Origin: Volutella citrinella
Taxonomy: Eukaryota; Ascomycota; Sordariomycetes; Hypocreales; Nectriaceae
Length of the DNA: 64,000 bases
Direction: 5' to 3'
NCBI GenBank assembly: GCA_034401135.1
Contig: JAWZSP010000003.1
Location: 4,278,001 to 4,342,000 of the forward strand
A program made the position numbers and the translations under genes. Positions 31,678 through 44,013 of the stretch are shown here, piece after piece. The notes below the pieces were generated by a model. That model was not told the DNA's origin, made no database searches, and was given only the letters and a program-made list of their open reading frames with translations. Position 1 is the stretch's first letter, and every line of letters starts with the position of its first letter.

Positions 31678-33960
31678 CTTGGACGAGACCCTGGGCCGCA
31701 GCCACCGAGCAGCAGCACTAGATCGTGCAATCCAACAGGCGGCGAGGCCAGCAATTGAGGGAACAGGTAGTACAATAGATTCTAAGGCTAATGCATGGTG
31801 TCAGCGATCATGGCCTTGGAGATGAGTGGATGCGGCAATGCGATATGCATCAGCACCTGTCGCTGAGGGTGGGTGGGCACAGCCGCTGAGGCGTCAACGT
31901 AGCCACGTTTACACATGCAGCGACGGGCATCCGTCAAGGGAAGCAAAGGTGTACTGACACTGACAAAACACGCTGAGGCGGTACCTTGGGCTGGGTGCGC
32001 TCGGTTAGTGGCCAAGTCTCGGCTACCACAGGCGCTGACGATCCACTAAAAAGGTAGACGCTAGTCCCCGTTTGGGCGATGCGGTGACAGGGATGCTAGG
32101 TGCTGGTAGCGGGAACTATCTGTAAAGACAAAGGAAAGGAATTCGATCAGCAAGTGTTATCACAGCAAGTGAAGAGGATGTGTTTGTGCAAATTCGCGGT
32201 TACTGCTTCAATGCTGGGAAGATTGCAAGCCAAAAACCTTGGGCAGAATCTTGGTGAGGTCGGTGTTGGGGGCGGCAAAATGGATGGCTTGACTGGCCGG
32301 GCGGGCAAAGTCGTGAGTGGGCGGCGGATGGCGTGGAGCAGGCCAACGAGCCAGGAGAGCGCGTTCAGCAGACATTAAACAGCGCCAGCAACATGAAGCT
32401 GGATCGGTCGACAGATTGGCGACAAAGTGCTTCCTTTCGCCCTGGGGGCTCTGGACACGACTCTGGTGGATCCGTGGCTTCATCAAGGGTGCTTTTGATG
32501 AAGGTGGACGCCTGGCCTTGGGGCCCAGCTACCGTCTGTAAGCCCTGTTGGAAGCCGCGCTCGCCGGCAAGGACAATGGTCATGCCCCCGCCCCTGCACC
32601 ACCACGACCGCGACCACGTCTGCCTCGACCCAGAGAGGCCATATGAACTGATTCATCTTGTCTCTTGGGCTTGCGACTTTTAACGCGCGGAAAGGCAATG
32701 CAACCAGTTTGCACCTTGGGCCGCCATTCGACGACCCCCTGGGTGCCTGCCGGTCCGTGGGCGCCACCCCGACACCAGCCCTTCTTTGGCCTCCAGGTGC
32801 AGCTGTTTTGCTCTGTTCTGCATTGCAGAGGAAAACCTGCCAGATTTAAACGCCTCGGCGACGTCTTCACGACCAGCCGCCCGCCCCGTCGTCTCACATT
32901 TTTTAGGGATTGTGAGATTCCAAGTGACTTGTGGCAATGTCCAGAGAAGAATCACAGATACAACGCTGCCGATCCGCCTTATGGTTGATGCAACAAGAGT
33001 GACTGGGTTGGGGTGACGCGACGAGGCGCCGCGTGACAAAGGGGAGATGATGTGTGGTGAGGGATGGAATGGGGACTGGGGACGAGCATACCCTGCAGCG
33101 ACGCATAAAAACCCTCCTTCCAAGCTCCTTCTTCCTACCAGAGGAACTGAGTTATAGCTGGCCCATTTGTAGTACGATCAGGTGTTTACAGTATTCTTCG
33201 ACCGAAGCCTGTTGAGGAGACGTCGAGCCAAGGCCCAAGGGCGACCGACCGATTGCTGCTGATGGCAGGCAGCCGCAGCCTCGGGAATCAAGTCGAGGAG
33301 CGGGCGCGACACCAGGTGCCCACGAGACACTTGTATCTACCGACGCAGTTGGCGCTTGCGTGCGCTTCGATGTCTGCGACAGGCTTGATGGTGGCGATGC
33401 GTGAATGTTGATGGAAGATTGCTTCGATGTCGAGGATGGGGAAAATCAGTCCCTGGCTGCTCGCAGGACGGCTGCTGGAAGTGCACGCTGCAGCCCTAAA
33501 TGTCAGGCATGAAGATTTGCAGCGCGATCAGTGCTACGCTGAGCTCTGCGACTAGCACTGCTGGCGCTGTGGCCTTAGAGCGTCAGCAGGCTCTGCTTCG
33601 CCCAGTGCTGCCCTACTAGCACTGATTGAGCTGCACCGAGGCCACTGCTCTGCTGGTCCGTGCGTTAACAGTCGTCAGTCGCTACCTGTTGGGGGGTAGG
33701 CTTTGGCATCATTATCGTGGCCTCTAACAAGCAGCTCTGTCGGCGATTCCTCTTCGGCGGCTGATGTTTGGTTCCGGAGCCAAATAGCTGTCTCCTCGCT
33801 GGCCCAATCTATCCCTTTCGCCTCGCCGCATATTCCCCTACTTGACTCCATCGCAACGGCCTAGACGACGCCAAGTAGCAGCCCGCACAACCTCGATCCG
33901 CCACCATCCCACCATCTCCGCCAGAGTTGAGCTCTCCGCCTGGCGACGTCATCCGCAATC
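31678..33960. other. Long divergent intergenic region
   Basis: About 2.3 kb between the start codons of the PNUTS-like gene (-) and the Sly1 gene (+), so it should contain both promoters. I see no coding segment with splice support. Bases 33470-33700 are enriched in repeated GCACTG/CTGCTG words. Confidence 0.55.
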
Positions 33961-36306
33961 ATGGCGACCAAAGAGAACTCGCTCCGGGATCGCCAAATAG
34001 GTTCGTTGCAATTGAGCGAGGATGTCCATCACTCCGCTGACCAAGTGACCAGCTTCCCTCAAGAAGATCCTCAACCTCAACGAGACGGTCGAGTCCAGTG
34101 AAGCCGACGCTGCCCACTCCAATGACCTGCTTGCGCCTGTCGCGCCCATTCTCGACGCTGATGGCAACCCTATCTGGAAGGTCTTGGTCTTTGATGACCT
34201 CGGTCGAGATGTTATCAGCAGCGTCATGCGTGTAAGCGACTTGCGGTCCATGGGCGTTACCATGCACATGTCTGTTCCTCGAGTACCTTGGCCGCGATGC
34301 GAGATCTGGTCCTAACAGCTGTGACAGGCACATTGGAGCTTCCAGGCATCCTATTCCGGATGTCCCTGTGATATACCTACTCGAGCCGACGGAACAGAAC
34401 CTCAAGAACATCACCGGCGACCTTGAAAAGGGGCTCTACTCCCCGGCCTATGTCAACTTCCTCTCCTCTCTACCCCGAGTTCTGCTGGAGGACTTCGCGA
34501 CCCAGACCGCCACCACCGGCACATCCGACCAGATCGCACAGCTTTATGACCAATACCTGAACTTTATTGTTGCTGAGCCGGACCTGTTCAGTCTGGGAAT
34601 GCACAAGGAGCATACATATTGGGCTCTCAACAGCGCAACCACCAGTGATGCGGAGCTCGATCGAGTGATAGATCGAATAGTGAGCGGTCTCTTCAGCGTC
34701 ATCGTCACGATGGGTAAGTCGGTACAGATTTGATCAATGCAATGGCTATCTAACTGGGCTGTCAGGCGTCATTCCCATTATCCGGTGCCCCAAGGGCGCT
34801 GCTGCTGAGCTAGTCGCTGCCCGACTTGATCGCAAACTCCGAGACCATATCCTCAATTCCAAAGATAACCTTTTCTCCACATCAAGACCAGCTGGGCCCG
34901 CCGGGACCCCCAGTTCCAGGCCCGTCCTGGTTCTGCTCGACCGCAATGTCGACTTGATACCCATGCTTTCACACTCTTGGACATATCAATCGCTAGTGCA
35001 TGACGTCCTCAATATGAAGCTCAACAGAATTACCATCGAGAGCCCCCTGGAAGAAGGCAATCCTGCAAAGGGTACATCGAAGAAGGGATACGACTTGACC
35101 GCGAGCGACTTCTTCTGGGCCAAGAACGCCGGGTCGCCTTTCCCTCAGGTCGCTGAGGATATTGATGCTGAACTGACCAAGTACAAGGAGGACACGGCAG
35201 CCATCACAAAGAAAGCAGGTGTCACGGACTTGGAAGACCTTCAGGCTGGGCCCAGTGCGAGTGCCCAACACCTCAAGGCTGCCATTACGCTGCTCCCCGA
35301 GATGAGGGAACGCAAGGGTGTGTTGGACATGCACATGAACATCCTGGCTGCCCTCTTGACGGGCATCAAGGACCGCCAGCTGGATAACTACTTCCAGATT
35401 GAAGAGAACATCATCAAGCAGACCAAGGCTCAGATCCTAGAGATCGTCAAAGACGACAACAAAGGCACCGATCCAGTCGACAAGCTACGGCTCTTCATCA
35501 TCTGGTTCCTCAGTACGGAACAGGAATTCAGCCGGGCAGACTTTGAGAGTCTGACGGCTGCCCTGACCGAAGCCGGGGTGGACACATCTTGTTTGTCCTA
35601 CATTCGACAGTAAGATGCCTTGACTTGACGCAGCAACGGGCAACAAAGAGCTTTTTAACTAATTCGCAACAGGGTACGGGCCACGACCAAGATGACGCAA
35701 CTGGCCACCATCAACAACAATACCAACCAGCAAGCACCTACATCTGACCTGTTTGGCCGCTTCTCATCCATGTCGACTCGCCTCACGGACCGTCTCAAGG
35801 AAAGCGGCGTCCCTACAGGTTTATCATCCAACTTTGAGTCTCTCATCAGTGGAGTCAAGAACTTCCTTCCCGCCGATCGAGATCTTACAATTACGAAAAT
35901 TGTTGAATCTATCATGGATCCCTCGTCGGCTTCTTCATCAGCCATCTCCAAGACCGAGCACTATCTCTACTTTGACCCTCGGTCCGCCAATGCCCGCGGA
36001 ACCATGCCACCACCAAGCACCATGCGTTCCGCAACCGGCTCCACAGCACCTGGCGGATTGCCCGGTTCACAAGCGCCTGGACAGACGGCGAGCTTCGGCC
36101 AGCGCCGACAGGGCTTCACCGAAGCGGTTGTGTTCACCGTCGGTGGCGGCAGCATGGAGGAATACGGCAACTTGCAAGAGTGGGTGAGCCGAACCGGAGG
36201 GGACAAGGCCAAAAAGCGGGTCGTGTATGGTAGCACGGAGATGGTCAACGCAGCTGAATTCATCTCGCAAGAGCTAGAGAGGCTAGGAAAAGAAGTATCG
36301 TCTTGA
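33961..36306 (+). CDS. SLY1: Sly1-type Sec1/Munc18 (SM) protein
   Basis: Five exons (33961-34000, 34053-34269, 34328-34713, 34766-35609, 35673-36306) give 706 aa. The four introns (52-63 bp) all keep phase; the second has a less usual GTCTGT donor but a good TCCTAAC branch site. SM proteins clasp SNARE bundles; Sly1 acts with the syntaxin Sed5 in ER-Golgi transport. Diagnostic segments: LRDRQI-ASLKKILNLNE at the N-terminus, WKVLVFDDLGRDVISSVMRV, RHPIPDVPVIYLLEPTEQN, VIPIIRCPKGAAAEL, PVLVLLDRNVDLIPMLSHSW, and FTVGGGSMEEYGNLQEW near the C-terminus. The fit to Sly1 rather than Sec1, Vps45 or Vps33 rests on the N-terminus and the VGGG..EY.NL motif. Confidence 0.95.
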
Positions 36307-36995
36307 GCAGTAGCGAACAGGAACTAGGTTAATAATATGCGCCTTCGCCGTCATCATGAGTGATGCCAGGATACCGCTCTCAGTGACTTGTGGAGCAACT
36401 CTTCGGATGAAGCTCAATTGGTCTTGACCCACGAGCCTCCTGGCTGTCAAGGTGCTAAGTCCGCCATTTTCATTTTCTTTTGCTTTCCATTCGTCGTCTG
36501 CTAAATATGTAGCGGGGTGTTTTTGTGCCAAACTGCCTTCCTGCTCGCATGACAGGATGCCTTCCCTGTTGCCGGATCATCACTGTTCCGGCCCCGCCGA
36601 GCAAGGCGCGTCGCTACAGGCCCTGCCAAACACCAGCCTTGGGGCGCTCAGCTGCAAGTATTGGGAGCCCGGAGTTTCTGGACAGGTGCCAAAAGGCGCC
36701 CCCCGTAACAACCCGTCCAGCAAAAACTCTCCCTTCGCGCCATTGCCTCCTCCCCGACGCGCCGCGCATCGCCGACTCGAGCCTCTCCTTCCCTCCTCGC
36801 GCGCCGCTGCCAACCCTGGGCATCCTCACTATCGGTTTCCGCGGATTCCTGCCATCGCCTCTTGTCGGCAGACACATCGCCAACATCCCCCGATTCGATT
36901 GACCCACCTCAAGTCGTCGCCTTGGCTTGAAGCCATCGCCGCCATCCATCGACCACATCCTGCGCGTATCGCTGTCCATTAGCCCAGCTCCAGCC
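36307..36995. other. Intergenic region between Sly1 and IEC3 genes
   Basis: About 690 bp; bases 36700-36960 are C-rich on the plus strand and are probably the 5' leader of the IEC3 gene. No other feature was seen. Confidence 0.55.
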
Positions 36996-38090
36996 ATGGA
37001 CGATTCTCCCGTCAAGGCTGAGGGTGGCTCAGCGCGCCACCGCGCTGGCTACAAGTCGTGGAAGAAGAAGTACCGCAAGATGCGCATCGTCTTTGACCAG
37101 AAAATGCACGACGGCGAGGAGCTGCACAGGCAAGAAGCCAAGGCTGCTGCCCTCGTCAAGCGATTAGCTATCGAGAATGAGTAAGTTCATCGCCACACTC
37201 CCGGCTCGGCGCCTCGCGCGTGCTGTCGGCTGATCCAACTCCCCATATGCAGCCGACTCCTAGATCTGCTGCTTGAGGTCAACAACTCGCCCCAAATCCC
37301 TCCCGAGAGGCGAATCGACGTCGCTCGTAAGCCCCCGTCCGACCCGAAGGCTGTTGTTTTGCCTCTTGATCGAGACTACGACACACGAAAAGTCGCCGCG
37401 GCCAAGAAGCTTGAAGACCTGCTTTCTGTGCCTCACTCATCATACAACCAAGCCAAGGACGTGCTTCCGAGCATTGTTAGCGATCTCAAAGCCCCCGAGG
37501 GTGAGGTATATCCCACCGACTTCCTCTGCGGCGATGATATCGACAACTATATCTACGAGGTTGACGCAATTATCGATCCCGACACACACATCCCAACCCT
37601 GGCCCCAGTTGCCCATCCTGAGAACCAGACTCCCACAAATCCACACTTGAAGAATCCCACCAGTGTAACGAACTGGCTCCGCAAACATGCTCCCAAGATC
37701 TTCCTGCAGGACGGAGAAACACATGGAGAGGGTGAAGATGCCGAGGGGGGTGGACATACTGGTGGTCGGAAGACTCGCGGTGCACGCGGCGAGCGCGGTG
37801 GCCGGGGCGGCACCCGTGGGAAGCGGGCCAGCGCCGCCGCCCGCCTCTCCACAGCCGCCGAAAGGGGCGCCGATAGCATGGATGAGGACGCCGACTTCGC
37901 GGTCACGCCCGTCGGTCGGGGCAAACGTAAGAGGGACGACGACCCGGGATATAAACCCCGGGGCTCGTCGACGCGACCCACCAAGAAGAAGCGCAAGAGC
38001 GAAGCTGACGGCCCCTCGAGCGTGCGCAAGTCGAAGAAGGATGCTGCTTCTGCCGGCACGGCGGCTGCAGCAGGCTCACACGACGAATAG
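36996..38090 (+). CDS. IEC3-type subunit of the INO80 chromatin-remodelling complex
   Basis: Two exons (36996-37180, 37253-38090) with a 72-bp intron give 340 aa. The ATG at 36996 (MDDSPVKAEGG) is chosen because the conserved block follows within 20 residues. YKSWKKKYRKMRIVFDQKM, then KAAALVKRLAIEND and RLLDLLLEVN form the N-terminal helical domain of fungal IEC3 proteins. A conserved segment of unknown role (YPTDFLCGDDIDNYIYEVDAII) follows. The C-terminal third is disordered, with an RGG-like patch (RGERGGRGGTRGKR) and lysine-rich nuclear-localisation-type sequences (KKKRKSE). In fission yeast Iec3 is a fungal-specific INO80 component, so the protein likely works in nucleosome sliding and H2A.Z control. 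Confidence 0.88.
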
Positions 38091-39564
38091 CGAGTCCTCG
38101 CCTGCTGCATCTAAGGCCTGCTCCATCCAAAGGCCCTGCTGCATCTATAGTAGTACGTCACGGGCCGCACTGTACAGCATTCGAAGCGCGAAAGTCACTC
38201 CTATTTCATCGTCCATTCTCCCACACGGTCAACCTCCGAAGTACCTCGACACACAACATCCACTCGTGGTCATCCCCAGTGGACCTCCATCTACCCGGAC
38301 CGCATTCTTAGTCGGGACAACCCGGACGTGCTCGGCCATACGGCTACAAGCAACTGCTTTACCTACCTACCAGTTACCACGCTATTACACCACCACCCCT
38401 CTATTCTACACAGCTACCGTCTCGAGGTGACGGCAAGGCGCGGCGCAGCACATAGACTGGGAAGATCCAGAAATATCCCCGTTGGCGGGATCTGGGCCTC
38501 GCTTCGGCGCTAACGCCAACTAACACGCGCCTGCCCACGGGGCCTCGGCCCACACCCTCGACTTCCCGGAATGTACATCTCATGTTATTGTCATTTTTTG
38601 TTTGCCTTTCTCTGGGGTTTCTCTATCCTTCAATGGGGTTCTCGTTCTAGTCTGACACTGCATTACGAATAAACCCGTCGCAAAGCGAGAAAGCGGGAGG
38701 AGCATCAATTTGATGGGGAGCCGGGAGGCCGGGGGGCCGGGAGGAGACATCTCGGAGGTTACCCGGGGGAGGCGGGGATGGGACAAGATGGGGGGTGAAG
38801 CAAGATCTCCGAGGCACACACACACACATGAAAAGAGCAAAAAAGAGGCGTTGGTAAAGCGAAAAACCTGTAATGTACATGTGAGTTGGTGATTTACTAC
38901 GTAAGGGCGGACCATGGCTTGGACGACGGACAACAGGGGTACGAATAGCTTTCACGCAGGACCGGCCCTGGCGGGGCCGCATGACTCCTCCCATCCGGAG
39001 CCGCCCACAGGGGCCGCCAGGGAAACGCGCAGTACCACAAAACTATAAAGCTAGACGTGTCACCCATCGTATCTGTCTGTATCTCGAGCTCGGGTTAACA
39101 CAGAACAACCAGGTGTCTTTTTTACTTCTATTTACACTAGCCTGCCTGCCTGTCTGTCATCGGTGTCTCTTCCTTCCCAGGTCTCTTCTTCTCATCGTCT
39201 CCAAGTCTCCTCTGTGAACGGTGACGGTGGATGCTTCGCCGCTCTGCCGTGCTATCTAAAGGGATCTTCTAACACACACATATCTTGGTCATGCAAGTGC
39301 TTCCAATCAGGTCAATCAGGTCAAGTACGCCAACTCCGCCCAGATGCACACCATGGACAAGAGATGCAGTGAGATCCTCGTCTCATCACGGAGACGTGTC
39401 CAGAATGGACTTTCCACTCTGTAAGCCATCATTCATTCACGCACAAGGGCGCGGCTCTCTGTGTGAATGGACGAGACATGACAGAATGTGGGGGAGTTCA
39501 TGAAGTGAAAGCAAGGAGCCGGTACGGGAAGACGCTAAAGAATCAAGGATCCACTTGGGGACAT
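38091..39564. other. Convergent 3' flanks, no gene seen
   Basis: About 1.5 kb between the stop of the IEC3 gene and the stop of the isocitrate dehydrogenase gene. It has a short (CA)n run at about 38813-38828 and G-rich patches around 38710-38790. No splice-consistent coding sequence was found. Confidence 0.55.
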
Positions 39565-41299
39565 TTACAGCTTCTCCTTGAGGGTGCTCTTCATGCGACG
39601 CTCAACGGCATTGAGGTACTCGGTGGTGGTGACGTAGTCCTCACGACCAGTCTTGCCGCAAGCCAGGGCCAGATCCTTGGTCATGATGCCATCAACATCG
39701 ACAGTGTCAATGCAGGCCTTCTCCAGGGTCTCGGCGAAAGCAACGACCTCGGGGGTCTCGTCGAGCTTACCACGCTGGATAAGACCACGAGTCCAAGCGA
39801 AGATGGAGGCAATGGGGTTGGTGGAGGTCTCGTTACCCTTCTGGTGCTCGCGGTAGTGGCGAGTGACAGTGCCGTGAGCGGCCTCAGCCTCAAAGCTCTG
39901 GCCATCGGGGGTGATGAGAACGGAGGTCATGAGGCCGAGAGAGCCGAAGCCCTGAGCGACAATGTCAGACTGGACGTCACCGTCGTAGTCTATGACCCAT
40001 TGTTAGCATGTTTGTACCAGACGCTTGGATCTCATGAAGCCATGAGACGATGGGGGGGCCAAGTGGCACACCCATCTGCGAAAATGGGGAAGCTGGACTT
40101 ACTCTTGAGGGCCATGATGTAGCCACCAGAGCTCTTGATCATCTGGGCGACCATGTCGTCAATGAGACGGTGCTCGTACCAGATCTTCTTGGCCTCGAAC
40201 TCAGCCTTGTACTGAGTGTCGTAGAGCTCCTGGAAGATATCCTTGAAGCGACCATCGTACTTCTTGAGGATGGTGTTCTTGGTGCTCATATAGAGGGGCA
40301 GCTCCTTCTGGAGAGCCAGCTTGAAGGAAGCGTGGGCGAAGCCAGTGATGGACTCGTCAGTGTTGTACTGGGTCTGGGCAACACCGCCACCGTTCTTGAA
40401 CTGGAAGACCTCGATCTCCTGGGGCTCACCGCCCTCGGGGGTGTAGACCATGGAGAGCTTGCCAGCGCCGGGGAGGACGGCATCCTTGGCACGGTACTGG
40501 TCACCGAAGGCGTGACGGCCAATGATGATGGGCTTCTTCCAGCCGGGGACGAGGCGGGGAATGCGGTCGATGACAATGGGCTCACGGAAGACGGTGCCGC
40601 CGAGAGCATTACGGATGGTACCGTTGGGAGAGAGCCACACTGGGAAATGATCAGCCAGGGATGCCCCGATTTCACTGCTCTGCATGTGCTGTGCAGATGC
40701 CTCGCTTGTTTCGGTTTGCGGCTCCTCATGGGTGCGGGGGTTGCAGTGGCGGATGCAGCGGGCTGACACGCCACTGACAGGACGGCCCAGCTCGGAGCAG
40801 CAGCCCCTTCGAAAGCCGAGGGAACGCCTGACACGGAACAGGAGGCAGGGAAGGGAGGATGAAGGGAGAGGAGGGAAAACTTACTCTGCTTCAGCTTGAA
40901 CTCCTCGACACGGGCCTCATCGGGAGTGATGGTGGCGCACTTGACACCGACCTGGTACTTCTTGATAGCCTCGGCGGCGTCGATGGTGACCTGGTCGTCG
41001 GTCTGGTCACGGTACTCGAGGCCGAGATCATAGTACTTCAGGTCGATGTCGAGGTAGGGGTAGATGAACTTGTCCTTGATGGACTGCCAGATGATGCGGG
41101 TCATCTCATCGCCATCGAGCTCGACGACGGGGTTCTTGACCTTGATCTTGGGGATAGTGGTAGCCATTGTGCGGACGGCAAAGGGCGAGATGGTATGGGC
41201 AGCGCCAAAGGAAGGAGCAGCGAAGGAGGATCGAAGAGCGGAAGCGCGGGCGAAGGCAGGAGCGGCGCGGCGGAGCGAAGCAATGGCGATGGCGGGCAT
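39565..41299 (-). CDS. NADP-dependent isocitrate dehydrogenase, mitochondrial (and probably cytosolic) form
   Basis: It converts isocitrate to 2-oxoglutarate and makes NADPH. Three exons (41299-40885, 40639-40103, 39989-39565), with introns of 245 and 113 bp in phase, give 458 aa. The first about 40 residues ([20 protein letters not shown]...) are Arg/Ala/Ser-rich without acids, a mitochondrial presequence. The mature enzyme starts near [21 protein letters not shown]. Other marks are [37 protein letters not shown] and the dehydrogenase signature [20 protein letters not shown]. An internal ATG at residue 45 (41167) just before the mature start could give a cytosolic form, as in Aspergillus idpA. 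The C-terminus is KEKL, not a clear peroxisomal signal. Confidence 0.97.
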
Positions 41300-41337
41300 G
41301 ATGGGCGAGAACGAGGGCAGGTGCGGTCGGGAACGGG

Positions 41338-41344
41338 TTATAAA
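41338..41344 (-). promoter_or_regulatory. TATA-like element of the isocitrate dehydrogenase gene
   Basis: On the minus strand this reads TTTATAA, about 40 bp upstream of the ATG at 41299. That is close for a core promoter serving the long form, but it would suit initiation between the two in-frame ATGs. Confidence 0.35.
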
Positions 41345-44013
41345 GGGCAGCGCAATTACGGACTGGGCCGGCAAGCAAGACAAAGCAGTGGCGGGCAACG
41401 GCGGCGGCGACAGCTGCGAGACGACAAATGCAAGGCACAGGCGTGGCAAGCGTGCAACCTAGCGGGACGTGGCTTCCACTTGCTGCGGGGACGGGGACGG
41501 GGACGGGCAGGTGGACGGTCGGAGGACGACCGAAGGAAGGGGCAAGGAGGGGTGCGCTGGTGGGCGACGGGGCAGTGATGAGCCGAGGAAGTTGCCGGGT
41601 AAGTGCTGTGTTGGGGAACGGGGGACCGGCTGGTAGGTCGATGTTGACGATAACTAAATCTGGACGATGACACTGGCCGAAGCGGAGCCCAATGGGACGA
41701 AGCGGATTTGATGGCTCTTTGGGGGTCGCCGCTTTATTTTCGTTTCCGACTGGCGTTAGTTGCGGCGCTGGTGGTTTCCGATGCTAATAAGAACGACCTG
41801 GGGAATCGTCCTTTCCGTCTGATTGCTCGAGGTGGGCCCTGAGTTTGAGGATGGGGATCGAGACTGAACCCTGAAGCTCGGTGGCGGGGAATCTGTCGGT
41901 GTCAGCGTCTGTCTGGCTTTCAAACGCGCGAGTGCGAAGGCTGAGGCTCTTTGAGAATGGGAGTTGTCGTGACGGATGTCTTTGGTGTTGCGTTGCAGAA
42001 TGAGATGGGGAATGCGACTCAGACGGGCAAAAAGGCAGGAGAGCAGGCAAAATGAAAGGGCACGGCCGACTGGATAAAGGTTTCCCTCCTGGCAACAACT
42101 GCTCACCCAGACGAGCCCGGGCAAGCAGGGCAAGCAGGGCCGCCAGGGCCAAGACGAACCGAACACGCGGGCATGCGCCCGGAGTGGCCAGTCATGGCAC
42201 ACACCTCGCGCGAGTTGCGGCTCTCTCGGATGATTTGCGACACCAATTGGGGGATCGGTTGCACGACTTACAGGGCGACGAAGATGAGGGCGACGAATGC
42301 ACGACTCTACGAGACGATGCGATGCGATTGAGCACGATAAACGAGGCAATTGAATCTCAGCGAAGCCGTCGGTCAATTCAGTTCGGTCAGTCAGAGGACG
42401 CACAGGGGAAAATGTCGAACGCGGATTCCGACCATCGGACTTCGTGAGTGGACTCCCCAAAGAGACCGCTTTGCTCCTGGGGCCTAGGGCGCCTGCTTGG
42501 CGCGCTCGAGCAGCAGACAACAGCCGCCTGTCCGCCGCCGATGGCGGTGCCTTGTCCATCGATTAAGCGAGGGCGGCAGTACGGACAATGGGTCTTGGGT
42601 TTACCGAGCCCCAGAGCGTGATCCTCCACGAGAAACAGGTGACGATGGCTTCAACGACGATTTACCATCTCGATAATTGCCTCGTCAGACGCAGAGGTTG
42701 CCTGCTGTCTCTCAAGGTTGGGGGTGCAGCCACCTGCGCCGCATGGCGGGTTACATGGCGTGTCTCGTCTAGCCTCACCCGCAACAGGCACCATGCGGGT
42801 GTAAGACCCAACGTGTTGGGGGTTCATTCCGGGTCTTGTCGTAGGCTTCACGTTGAGGTGAAGACACGGATATGCACGATGTTCGGTACCTGACCGAGAT
42901 GTGGCACCGCACGCACGCCAGGCCCATCATGAAGACACCAAAAGCTCCAGAAAATGGCGCTTCTTCTGCCTCCGAACTACGCCCCCCATCGCTGGCCGCT
43001 CTTAGCGCCTGGCGCCCCGTTGCTCGGGCACGTCATGACCGAGGTGAATCAGTTTCACTCATCGAAACCAGGCTGGTCACGACACGCAGCCCAAAGGGCG
43101 TTGTGTGACGCCGTTGCCAAGTCAGATAGTCGACTGACCATCGCACGGGACCTCGTCTTCCGCCTCTCAGCGCCCATTCCCTCCATCCACGACCGTTTCA
43201 ATGCCCTGTCCAGCTGCCTCTTTGGCACCTTCGGCATGTCGCAGAGATATTTCCCCGCCATGAGGCGGCTTTTCATCAGAGCTACCCCAGAAACGGGGCC
43301 AATCCCTCGCAAATCCCGCCCCCCATGTCACCGTGACACCCAGCACAAATCCGCGCTAGCCCGGTCTTCGAGCTCGGCGCGGACCGAATCTCCGCCGGTT
43401 CGCCTCGGAGATCCGGTCGGGAGCCCCACAGAGTCGCCGCGATCGGGCATTGTGGCATCTGTGCGAGGTCATTGCCGGGCGCCGCTTTACGTTGAGACGC
43501 CAATTTGGTCTAAAGGCGTGGAGCTCGGTATTTGGGCGGCTAGGCAGGGGTTGCTTTGGATAATTATAATATTCCGGGCTGTTTTCCCCGTCCATGACAA
43601 GACCTGGCGTCTCGGGTAAATGCTGATGAGAAAAATACGGCAATTGTCGCCATAACCTGCCGCAGGTTCTCTCACTAATAAAACGACGCAAAATTCGAGG
43701 ACCGGCCTCGAGGACACTACGAAAACGACGCCATCACAACGCACTGCCTCCGAGGACACCGCTACTGATTGATTGATCCCCTCATCGGCGATAGGAGGCC
43801 CGGAATGGCTTAATCGGCAAAAGATGGTTGGTTATAGGGTAGCTTCAACGGGTATCATCAACTTGAACATATCATCAAATCACATTACTATTCAGACATC
43901 CTAGTTGTACAACGTTGCGTTGATCTAGAGGTAAAACTGGTATCCTGCGTCCCTTCTTGATCCCTTCCCGGAAAGAAAAAAAACTTCACAAGGAAAAAAA
44001 AACTACTCTCTTC
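41345..44013. other. Long intergenic region
   Basis: About 2.7 kb. Both strands have open frames of 200-270 codons (42559-41756, 42954-43619), but these are low-complexity, lack recognisable motifs and overlap others antisense. Bases 41479-41520 contain a GGGACGGGGAC-type G-rich repeat. I see no RNA gene. Bases 43860-44010 probably hold the 3' UTR of the golgin-like gene. Confidence 0.5.

Noticed and set aside
41756..42559. 267-codon open frame on the minus strand starting MDKAPPSAADRR
   Set aside because: Arg/Ser/Pro-rich throughout, no recognisable domain, and lies upstream of other genes with no splice-linked partner.
42954..43619. 221-codon open frame on the plus strand
   Set aside because: No family features; overlapping frames on the other strand are equally long.
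43790..43850. tRNA-like start (GGCCCGGAATGGCTTAATCGGCAAAAGATGG)
   Set aside because: The D-arm resemblance is not followed by an anticodon stem, T arm or closing acceptor stem.
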